From NCBI GenBank assembly GCA_021818585.1, contig JAKATU010000095.1, positions 1-35,537 of the forward strand: a stretch of 35,537 nucleotides of DNA. The letters are read 5' to 3'. The position numbers and the translations under genes were made by a program. Source of the stretch: Acidobacteriota bacterium (GTDB taxonomy: Bacteria > Acidobacteriota > Terriglobia > Terriglobales > Acidobacteriaceae). Below are positions 7,929-14,221 of the stretch, in pieces (the stretch's first letter is position 1; every line of letters begins with the position of its first letter). The notes under the pieces were generated by a model. It was not told the DNA's origin. It searched no databases and saw only the letters and a program-made list of their open reading frames with translations.

Positions 7929-7958
7929 AGCCAGTGCGCGGCTAGCCGCGCACTGGCT
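7929..7958. repeat. 30-bp perfect palindrome after vapC
   Basis: AGCCAGTGCGCGGCT (7929-7943) is followed directly by its exact reverse complement (7944-7958), centred on GCTAGC. There is no loop or U-tract, so it is not a standard terminator. It may be a REP-like element, a recombination site or the scar of the event that shortened the toxin gene. Confidence 0.85.
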
Positions 7959-8012
7959 GAAACCAAAACCGGCTGCGGACTAACATCAGACTTGGTACAG
8001 GAAAACTAGGCC

Positions 8013-8067
8013 CTTCAACATCTGCGCTACAGTAACAATCTCGCTGGCACAAATTACCGGGCAGGCC
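8013..8067 (-). repeat. 55-bp repeat, copy 1
   Basis: Read on the minus strand, GGCCTGCCCGGTA, CCAGCGAGAT, TGTAGCGC and GATGT...GAAG recur in the same order and spacing at 23587-23640 on the plus strand, with roughly 85 percent identity by eye. The two copies are inverted relative to each other. Confidence 0.65.
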
Positions 8068-8160
8068 ACAGGCTGGCGCGGAAGCCTACGTCCAGCGTGG
8101 AGTTACGCTCGTCGATGCCCGGATGCGGTGCAGGATTTCTGCTCTCGACTGCATGACGCG
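8054..8160 (-). pseudogene. possible FGE-sulfatase-like C-terminal tail
   Basis: On the minus strand an open frame reads RNPAPHPGIDERNSTLDVGF, then RASLWPAR and a stop at 8056-8054. Formylglycine-generating-enzyme-like domains end in a similar way (Arg/Asn-rich loop, then VGFR). No start or upstream domain exists here because the DUF3800 gene and its repeat begin at once. This is a weak, by-eye resemblance of about 35 residues. The last codons lie inside the 55-bp repeat. Confidence 0.25.
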
Positions 8161-8173
8161 GTTTTCGCTTAGG

Positions 8174-9187
8174 TCATTTTGTCCCCCACTCAAGCACGCT
8201 TGAGTGGGCCACCCGCCTCTCGGCACGTTCTACGAACTCCGCTTCATCGAAGACACCGACGTGGTTCCGTGGGTCATCAGTGTGGAGGCTGCGCTCATCG
8301 ACAATTACTTGGTTGATTTCAGCTCCATCGCGTCCGACGATTCGAGTCCGAAGTCTGCGGTACGCCGCTACTGCCCCGAGTCCTCTGTGATAACGGCAGA
8401 GGGTATGAGCGCATATATCCGCAAGCTGTAGTCCAGGGTGCTCATGCGATAGGAAGAAGCCGGTATCGTCACGCATGAGTTTGTTGAAATTCAATAGACC
8501 AGGGTGGATTTCATAGGTTTGGATAAATGGGTGGTTGCGTAGTCTCCACGTGTTCGGGATCATCATCGGTGGACGTGACGATTTGGAAAGACCATTGCGC
8601 AACCATTCGCGCCAGAAGTTGATGTGTTGTTCGCGTTGAATGAAGCTCCGGTCGATAAGGAAGCTCATCGGCAGATATTCGATGTCGTCCTCTGGCTCCA
8701 TAAAGCGCATGATGGAATGCTGAAGGCTATCTATGATGGTATGCTCCAGCCCGACTATCCAGAGCATGTTTTCGGCGCTGCGTGCCTTGAGCCAGCCAGT
8801 TTCCTGTCTATAGAATTCCGTCAACCATGCGTTGTTATGTTCGGCTGCAAGTTCCGACGATCTTTCGGCCATGATCCACGCTTGACGTCTCAGCTCTTCT
8901 ATGTGCTCACGTTTCGTCTTGGCCGTGTCGAGCCCGACGACCGTAAGCCATAAATCGTGGCCTTGTGTGCCCAATATGCTATTAGCGAACTGCTCTAGTT
9001 GCGCATCGGTAAGTTCGGCACCTTTAATCTCGCGCTTGCTATCCCCGACTATCGTTCTCTTCCAACTCGCAAATCGAGTAAACAGTTCATCGCTGTCACG
9101 GTTAGCGACGGTGACGCCACAGAAAAGTGAGATGTCGGGTTGCTTGCCCCAAGTAAATGCGCCAGATTCGTCGATGTAGATTTTCAT
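8174..9187 (-). CDS. DUF3800 domain protein
   Basis: This 337-residue protein belongs to the DUF3800 family, predicted to have an RNase H-like fold and of unknown function; members turn up in mobile and defence-rich regions. The acidic positions expected of the fold are visible: D6-E7 in YIDESG, D179 in FLIDRS and D257 in LQLADICA (253-260). There is no signal peptide or membrane segment. The start ATG at 9187 opens directly with the family's MKIYIDESG. The last dozen residues (VAHSSVLEWG) are encoded by a palindromic repeat at 8185-8217, whose inverted partner stands 57 bases upstream of the start. Its codon use is more mixed than in neighbouring genes, which fits acquisition. No partner gene is evident. 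Confidence 0.8.
   Translation of the reverse strand: MKIYIDESGAFTWGKQPDISLFCGVTVANRDSDELFTRFASWKRTIVGDSKREIKGAELTDAQLEQFANSILGTQGHDLWLTVVGLDTAKTKREHIEELRRQAWIMAERSSELAAEHNNAWLTEFYRQETGWLKARSAENMLWIVGLEHTIIDSLQHSIMRFMEPEDDIEYLPMSFLIDRSFIQREQHINFWREWLRNGLSKSSRPPMMIPNTWRLRNHPFIQTYEIHPGLLNFNKLMRDDTGFFLSHEHPGLQLADICAHTLCRYHRGLGAVAAYRRLRTRIVGRDGAEINQVIVDERSLHTDDPRNHVGVFDEAEFVERAERRVAHSSVLEWGTK
8185..8217. repeat. palindromic repeat bracketing DUF3800, copy 1
   Basis: CCCACTCAAGC (8185-8195) and GCTTGAGTGGG (8198-8208) pair around two bases, followed by CCACCCGCC. It lies inside the 3' end of the DUF3800 reading frame. The copy at 9244-9276 is the same element in inverted orientation. Confidence 0.8.
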
Positions 9188-9243
9188 GTCGCCTTCTGTT
9201 CAGTGTATGTATTCGTCACGCGAGTGTGTTCTTTGAATTGAGC

Positions 9244-9276
9244 GGCGGGTGGCCCACACAAGCGCGCTTGTGTGGG
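9244..9276. repeat. palindromic repeat bracketing DUF3800, copy 2 (inverted)
   Basis: GGCGGGTGG (9244-9252) is followed by a perfect 24-bp palindrome (CCCACACAAGCG and its complement, 9253-9276). Read on the minus strand it matches the element at 8185-8217 with compensating changes in the arms, so the stem is conserved although the bases differ. Confidence 0.8.
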
Positions 9277-9324
9277 GAACAAACAAGCAGCTTGCTCCAA
9301 TCCTTTTCAGGCTGGGGCGCCACT

Positions 9325-10083
9325 TCAGTGCGTCATCCGCGCCCACGCCGCGACCAGTTGCGTCATCGATGCCTTCCACGAAGGATCAAAATACATATAC
9401 GACGCCCAAACCTCGCTCGCCAGCACCGCTCCCGCGCCCACCGCAAATTGCCACAGCACTCGCCGGTAACGCAACAAATCCCAGGTCAGCAGCACAACCA
9501 CCAGCAGCACATTTCCGTAAAAGTTGTACCAGAACGATGGCCACACCGCCGTCGGCTCCGCCATCAGGTTCCCCGTAATCCGTGAAAATCCAGGATCGGT
9601 AATCGCGACCATAGCCGCAAAAATCAGCCGCTTGTGCACTGCGGGATTCCGCCGCATCGCAATGGCCCACGCAAACATCACCGCAAACCCGCCCACGTCC
9701 ACCAGGTTCACTGCCAGGAATTGGGGAGGTAAAATCGCCGGGCCCATCTTCGCGCACACGGACAGCGCCGTCGGCAGTCCCACCAGCACCACCAGCACCG
9801 CGTAGACCGCCGCCAGTTTTCCCAGCCGTCGGTGCAGCGCCACCTTGTCTTTCATCACCAGCAGCACCTGTACCGTCACCAGCAGCAACCAGCCCACGTA
9901 AACGGCCGCATGCACATACACAATCTTCGGCCAGCTATTGGTTTGGGCCACGAACGGCTTCATGTCCAACCCAAACCCCGCCAGAATCCCCACCCAGAAA
10001 ATGCCCAGCCATACAGCGTGGATGGTGCGGTCCTCGCGGGGGTTCCAGACTACAGGGCGTTTCACTTCTGTCATCACATGCAT
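9325..10083 (-). CDS. multi-pass membrane protein of unknown function
   Basis: This 252-residue protein has about six or seven hydrophobic helices (for example 22-38, 56-76, 90-110, 122-142, 180-200). Histidines at or near helix ends (H58 in YVHAAVY, H84 in LHRRLG, H140 in VHKRLI) recall haem- or DUF2306-like four-helix membrane proteins, but I do not recognise the family with certainty. The frame is open back to 10152; I prefer the ATG at 10083, which has GGAG six bases upstream. G-ending codons on the minus strand fit the regional strand bias. It is not in an obvious operon. Confidence 0.7.
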   Translation of the reverse strand: MHVMTEVKRPVVWNPREDRTIHAVWLGIFWVGILAGFGLDMKPFVAQTNSWPKIVYVHAAVYVGWLLLVTVQVLLVMKDKVALHRRLGKLAAVYAVLVVLVGLPTALSVCAKMGPAILPPQFLAVNLVDVGGFAVMFAWAIAMRRNPAVHKRLIFAAMVAITDPGFSRITGNLMAEPTAVWPSFWYNFYGNVLLVVVLLTWDLLRYRRVLWQFAVGAGAVLASEVWASYMYFDPSWKASMTQLVAAWARMTH

Positions 10084-10370
10084 ATCGTGCTCCACGCGGC
10101 ACCACGTCCATCGCAGCGCCGCATCCCCGGCACACCCGCCACCACAACCCAAAACGACCGCTCCCCATGCGCACGCACACCCACGGCAAAAGCCGCATGC
10201 GCTCAGCTACCAGAATTGGACTGCAAGGGGAAGTGGGCCGAAGGACTACAGCCGCTAACATTACCCGTCCGCATGAGTGAAAGCAATCGAAATCTCCAGC
10301 CCCCCGCCGACAAGATCGTCTACAGCCATCCCACCCGGCGTACACTGGTCCCGCTCCAGAAAGGACACCC

Positions 10371-11408
10371 ATGCCACCCATCTCCGCGGTCGATGCCATC
10401 ACTCCCGCCGTCCAGCGCACCCGGTCCTTCCTCTTTCAGCCTTTCCGGCTCTCCACCTACCTCAAGCTCTCCCTCGTCGCCGTCATCACAGAGGGCTGCG
10501 GAGCCAACTTCAACTTCACCACCCCCTCCTTTCCAACCTCCAGCCGCTCCCACTTCACCGCCGCGCCCTTCCACTTCACACCCGCCATCATCACCGCCCT
10601 CACCCTCGCCGGAATTGCCTGTTTCCTCATCGCCTTCCTCGTCTTTTACCTCGTCACCCGTCTGCGCTTCGCCTACTTCCACTGCCTCGTCCACAACACC
10701 CGCCAAATCCGCCCCGGATGGCACCTCTACCGCAACCCCGCCAACCGATTCTTCTGGCTCAACGTCGTCGTCAGCATCTTCCTTCTGCTATTTGCCATCC
10801 TGCTCGCCCTGCCCTTCCTCGCAGGCTTCTGGAAGAACTTCCACCTCACCCCGCACGGCAGCCAGCCAAACCCCGGCGTCGTGCTCACGCTCTTCCTCAC
10901 CGCCATTCCCGTTATTCTTCTCTTCGCCCTCGTCGCCTTCTCCACCCAGGTCATCCTGCGCGACTTCATGCTCCCCCACTACGCCCTCGAAAACGCCACT
11001 GCCGGCCAGGCATGGCAGGCCGCATGGGCCCGCATCCGTGCGGAAAAAATGCCCTTCTTCATCTACGCTCTCCTCCGTTTCATCCTTCCCATCGCCGCGG
11101 CCATCACGCTCTTCATCGGCCTCATCATCCCCGCGCTCATCATCGCGCTCGTCGGCATCTTCCTCGGCATCGGAATTCACTCCGCCATCATCGCCGCCGG
11201 CGCCGCAAAGCTCACCGCCCTTCTCGTCGATATCCTCATCGGCCTCATCGCCTTCCTCATCCTCGCCATCCTCGCCATCGCGGTCGGAGGACCACTCAGC
11301 ACCGCAATCCGCCAGTACGCGCTCGTCTTCTATGGAGCCCGCTACACCCCGCTCGGCAACCTGCTCTACCCACCCCCGCCGGAGCCAGCCATCCTCCCAC
11401 AAACCTAG
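10371..11408 (+). CDS. multi-pass membrane protein, DUF4013/GDPD-membrane-like
   Basis: This 345-residue integral membrane protein has hydrophobic segments at about 70-95, 125-150, 168-190 and a long run at 232-315. Amphipathic stretches (ENATAGQAWQAAWARIRAEK) lie between helices, an arrangement seen in the DUF4013 and glycerophosphodiester-phosphodiesterase membrane-domain families. No catalytic motif is visible. AAAGGA lies 6 bases before the ATG at 10371. The tail is proline-rich (YPPPPEPAILPQT). Function unknown; it is divergent from the 9325-10083 gene. Confidence 0.7.
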   Translation: MPPISAVDAITPAVQRTRSFLFQPFRLSTYLKLSLVAVITEGCGANFNFTTPSFPTSSRSHFTAAPFHFTPAIITALTLAGIACFLIAFLVFYLVTRLRFAYFHCLVHNTRQIRPGWHLYRNPANRFFWLNVVVSIFLLLFAILLALPFLAGFWKNFHLTPHGSQPNPGVVLTLFLTAIPVILLFALVAFSTQVILRDFMLPHYALENATAGQAWQAAWARIRAEKMPFFIYALLRFILPIAAAITLFIGLIIPALIIALVGIFLGIGIHSAIIAAGAAKLTALLVDILIGLIAFLILAILAIAVGGPLSTAIRQYALVFYGARYTPLGNLLYPPPPEPAILPQT

Positions 11409-11631
11409 CAACACTCAGGATGCTCATGGCGCTCCACATCTGCAAAAAGTTGTGGAATCGCGTCGGGTTCTTATTCGTGCCAGCCCTTCATCTTGTTTCG
11501 CGCCTGAGTGCGGAGATGAACTCACCTCGTCGATCCCATGAAAATCAGGGCGCCCCGTTCAGGCTCCGCCTGGGCGGGAGCAGAAAATATCCACTACCCC
11601 CAAAGAACCTTCCGCCGAGCAACGCGAGGCC

Positions 11632-12105
11632 TCAATTCTGCCCCGTGGCGCGCAAAGCGCGCGTTCGCCCGTGCGGCAAGCACCCCAAATCCTTCCGCTC
11701 CGCATCCACCTCCGCCCGGCTCGCCTCCGCGCGCCCCGTCAGCTTCTCCCGCATCGCCGCCAGCGCCGGAAACTCATACAACCGGCAAAGCGTCATCTCC
11801 CACACATCCCCTGTCCTGCGGTTCACCGCATACCGCCGCAGCGTCGTGTCCGGTCCCGGCGTCTGCGCCTCCCGCACCACCGTAAAGCTCCAGAAGCCCC
11901 GCAGGTAAGGCGCGCCCACATCCATCGAATCAAACTCAATCCACGGATTCGTCAAATCAATATGCTCATACCGGGCCACCGTCCGCGCCAGCTCCCGCGC
12001 CTGTCCCTGCCGCAACAGCCGCGCCGCCCGCGCCTCAGGAACCATCCCCAGCACCACCGCAACCGTCAACACAATCGCCCCAAACCGAATCCGATTCCCC
12101 TTCAT
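11632..12105 (-). CDS. small exported protein of unknown function
   Basis: This 157-residue protein has a signal peptide (residues 1-27, VLTVAVVLGMVPEARA) and a soluble domain containing WIEFDSMDVGAPYLRGFWSF and RRYAVNRRTGDVWEMTLC. I do not recognise a family. GGAAGG lies about 7 bases before the ATG at 12105. The last 15 or so residues (PHGRTRALRATGQN) are encoded by a dispersed repeat at 11646-11665, so the original C-terminus may have been replaced when the repeat arrived. Strongly G-ending codons fit the strand bias. Confidence 0.7.
   Translation of the reverse strand: MKGNRIRFGAIVLTVAVVLGMVPEARAARLLRQGQARELARTVARYEHIDLTNPWIEFDSMDVGAPYLRGFWSFTVVREAQTPGPDTTLRRYAVNRRTGDVWEMTLCRLYEFPALAAMREKLTGRAEASRAEVDAERKDLGCLPHGRTRALRATGQN
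11646..11665. repeat. short palindromic repeat of the GCGCGCAAAGCGCGC family
   Basis: TGGCGCGCAAAGCGCGCG matches the opening of longer copies at 13061 and 16138. GCGCGC pairs with GCGCGC around a short loop. The downstream GCCTGGACGGC part is not preserved here. Confidence 0.6.
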
Positions 12106-12185
12106 TCCATCACCTTCCCACCATCTTCAAACTCCTGTAAAGCTGCTCTTACCAAAACGCAACACATCGCTGGAATAATATTTTT

Positions 12186-12917
12186 GTGTCCGCCGCCTAC
12201 TCCCCAGCCACGCACTCCTACCACATCGTCCCCCACTTCCATGAGGAAGCGCTCCGCTTTCTCCGCGGTCTCCGGCGCAACAACCGCCGCGAGTGGTTCG
12301 AGCCGCGCCGCCCCATCTTCGAGCGCGAAATCAAAGCCCCCATGCTCGCCCTTATTGAGGCCGTCACCGCCGGCATGACCGACTACGCGCCCGACCACCT
12401 CCGCCCCGCCAACCGCATCATGCTCCGCATCTATCGCGACATTCGATTCTCCGCCGACAAGTCGCCCTATAAGCAGCACGTCGCCGCCTGGTGGGGACGC
12501 GCCGGCATGCCCAAAACCTCCGGCGCCGGCTACTATCTCCACCTCAGCGGAACCGAGCTCATCCTCGCCGCCGGCCTTTACATGCCGCCCTCTGACCAAC
12601 TCCTCGCCGTCCGCCGCCATCTCCTCACCCATCACGAGCAATTCCGCTCCCTCATCGAAGACCGACGCATCCGCCGCCTCTTCAGCCTGCACGATCCCAA
12701 CGCCCTCACGCGCGATCCCAAAGGCTTCCCCGCCGACCACCCCGCCTCCGAATACATCCGCTGGCGTCAATGGGGCGTCACCACATCCCTCCCCGCGGAG
12801 ACCGCACTCGAACACACCCTCCCCCGCACCGTAGCCGCCCACTTCGCCCTCGCCGCGCCCCTCGTCGACTTCCTCAACCAGCCCATCCCGCAAGCCGCCA
12901 AATCAGCCCTCCTCTGA
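12186..12917 (+). CDS. DUF2461 family protein
   Basis: This 243-residue cytosolic protein is of the DUF2461 (TIGR02453) family, function unknown. Typical features are FLRGLRRNNRREWFEPRR near the N-terminus, MLRIYRDIRFSADKSPYKQH (about 79-98), GAGYYLHLSG and AAGLYMPPSDQLLAVRR. Length is normal. The start is a GTG at 12186 with no Shine-Dalgarno; a -10-like TAATAT (12176-12181) lies four bases upstream, so translation may be leaderless. It diverges from the exported-protein gene at 12105 with an 80-base gap. Confidence 0.85.
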   Translation: MSAAYSPATHSYHIVPHFHEEALRFLRGLRRNNRREWFEPRRPIFEREIKAPMLALIEAVTAGMTDYAPDHLRPANRIMLRIYRDIRFSADKSPYKQHVAAWWGRAGMPKTSGAGYYLHLSGTELILAAGLYMPPSDQLLAVRRHLLTHHEQFRSLIEDRRIRRLFSLHDPNALTRDPKGFPADHPASEYIRWRQWGVTTSLPAETALEHTLPRTVAAHFALAAPLVDFLNQPIPQAAKSALL

Positions 12918-13060
12918 CCGTCTTTCCCGCTCCTGCAGAAGCCCAACGGACCACCCATTTCCACAAGTCCTCATCACCAGAAAAAGGGCTGGTCAGAGGG
13001 CAGCTTTACACGACAAACTACAGTCGGCCATCATAAATCACCAAGCGGCTACGGCAGGAA

Positions 13061-13100
13061 TGGCGCGCAAAGCGCGCGTATGCCTGGACGGCCAGTCCCC
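13061..13100. repeat. dispersed repeat with GCCTGGACGGCCAGTCC tail
   Basis: TGGCGCGCAAAGCGCGCG is followed by TATGCCTGGACGGCCAGTCC. The same order of blocks recurs at 16138-16178 with compensating changes in the palindromic arms. It lies about 80 bases upstream of the putative HU promoter. Confidence 0.75.
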
Positions 13101-13179
13101 GTTTGCCCCCTTTTTTCCTCAAAAAACCCAAAAAACAAGGAAAAACCCGCAAAAACCTGTGGAAACCGTTGTTTTGCCA

Positions 13180-13211
13180 TTGACAAAGCTTTCTGTAAGA
13201 CGCAAGGTAAA
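13180..13211 (+). promoter_or_regulatory. candidate HU promoter (-35 TTGACA)
   Basis: A perfect TTGACA stands at 13180-13185. The matching -10 is poor: CAAGGT at a 17-base spacing, or GGTAAA at 20. With a start near 13215, the leader to the HU ATG would be about 115 bases. Confidence 0.3.
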
Positions 13212-13332
13212 CGGCGGAAGGTTCTCTCGAAGCCGCATAAACACTGGCTGTTGCGAGAACGGAACCACCCTCCCGGAGACCGCATCCGCTCCGGGCCGGG
13301 AACGACAAAACGATGTCTGGAGGAATTACCGC

Positions 13333-13629
13333 ATGGCAACTACGATGACCAAGACCGCCCTCGTCCGCCACATGGCAGAGAAGCTCGAACTCACCAACAA
13401 GCAGGCCGCTGCTTTCCTCGACCTGCTCTCCGAAACCGCCATCAAGGAAACCAAGAAGAACGGCGTGTTCGTCATCCCCGGCATTGGCCGCCTCGTCAAG
13501 GCTGAGCGCAAAGCCCGCATCGGCCGCAACCCGCAGACCGGCGAGCAGATCAAGATCAAGGCGAAGACCGTCGTCAAGTTCCGCGTCGCCAAGTCCGCCA
13601 AGGACGTCATCGCGCCCACCAAGAAGTAA
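13333..13629 (+). CDS. hup: histone-like DNA-binding protein HU
   Basis: This 98-residue nucleoid protein bends and compacts DNA as a dimer. The fold is clear: an N-terminal helix pair (TKTALVRHMAEKLELTNKQA), the GVFVIPGIGRL turn, then the DNA-gripping arm with RIGRNPQTGEQIKIKAK and the C-terminal VVKFRVAKSAKD. Arm residues R and the NP pair are intact. The ATG at 13333 is preceded by GGAGGA (about 8 bases). In Acidobacteria the N-terminus is often extended by a few residues, as here (MATTMTKT). A strong terminator follows 15 bases after the stop, so it is monocistronic. Confidence 0.93.
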   Translation: MATTMTKTALVRHMAEKLELTNKQAAAFLDLLSETAIKETKKNGVFVIPGIGRLVKAERKARIGRNPQTGEQIKIKAKTVVKFRVAKSAKDVIAPTKK

Positions 13630-13644
13630 CTCCAACCCCCACGC

Positions 13645-13680
13645 AAAAAAAGGACCGTCTCGAGCGGTCCTTTTTCTTTT
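13645..13680. terminator. intrinsic terminator, usable in both directions
   Basis: GGACCG (13652-13657) pairs with CGGTCC (13665-13670) around a 7-base loop. Seven A residues precede it and TTTTTCTTTT follows. It serves HU from the left and the convergent minus-strand gene ending at 13692 from the right. Confidence 0.9.
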
Positions 13681-13691
13681 CTCCATCTATC

Positions 13692-14156
13692 TCAGTGCTG
13701 CGGCGTCGCCTTCAGCGACTTCGCACGCAACTCCAGAGTCTTCTCCTTCACAGTGGCCGCGTTCGTGCAGTCGCTCACCTTCGCCCGCACCTTGCTATTC
13801 TTCTCCGGAAACCCCTTCGGGAACTGGTACACCCGCAGTGCAAAGCAAGTGTTCGAGCGATCCTGCGCCTTGCTCTGCGCTTTGTCCAGTGCCTCGTCCA
13901 GTTGCTTCTGCATCTGGGGAGCCATCCCCTTGAGCAGGCTCTTGTCTTTCGCGCTCAGGCCCTGCATCCCATCCACGCACTGCGCCAGGTCTTTCGTGTT
14001 TTTGCAGCGCACCTCAATCTTGCTCTTGCCCTTCCCCGGAACAATCAGTTGCGTAACCGACGGCGTCGATTGCGCCAGCAAAGGCAAAGTGAAAACAGCA
14101 GTCAACACCGCGGTCGTGCATGCGGAAGTTATCGAAGTTATCAACGATAAGCGCAT
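13692..14156 (-). CDS. exported protein of unknown function
   Basis: This 154-residue protein has a signal peptide (about residues 1-28, TAVLTAVFTLPLLAQS) and a lysine-rich soluble part with four cysteines that could form disulphides (RCKNTKDLAQCVDGM, NTCFALRVYQF, VSDCTNAA). No family is recognised; the 'FALRVYQF...' segment occurs in small acidobacterial exported proteins. I choose the ATG at 14156 because GGAGG lies five bases upstream; earlier ATGs at 14171 and 14180 are in frame but would add charged residues before the signal peptide. It shares the HU terminator. Confidence 0.7.
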   Translation of the reverse strand: MRLSLITSITSACTTAVLTAVFTLPLLAQSTPSVTQLIVPGKGKSKIEVRCKNTKDLAQCVDGMQGLSAKDKSLLKGMAPQMQKQLDEALDKAQSKAQDRSNTCFALRVYQFPKGFPEKNSKVRAKVSDCTNAATVKEKTLELRAKSLKATPQH

Positions 14157-14221
14157 ACGCACCTCCCTCATGTAACTCACACATTGCGCCGCACCGCGCC
14201 GCCTGTCAACTTACTTGTTAC

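Larger units (their letters stand above)
12918..13332. other. intergenic region upstream of HU
   Basis: No gene is supported. It holds the dispersed repeat at 13061-13100, an A/C-rich stretch (13113-13165), a TTGACA at 13180-13185 that could be the -35 of the HU gene, and a roughly 130-base leader with a short hairpin (CGGAG/CTCCG, about 13277-13295) before the HU ribosome site. Confidence 0.5.

Noticed and set aside
7929..7958. The perfect palindrome as an intrinsic terminator of the VapBC pair
   Set aside because: It has no loop and no U-tract, so it is unlike a terminator. Kept as a repeat of unknown role.
9832..11541. Two long Ser/Pro/Arg-rich frames on the plus strand over the membrane-protein genes
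   Set aside because: Low-complexity translations of GC-rich DNA; the frames with hydrophobic helices and ribosome sites are the real genes.
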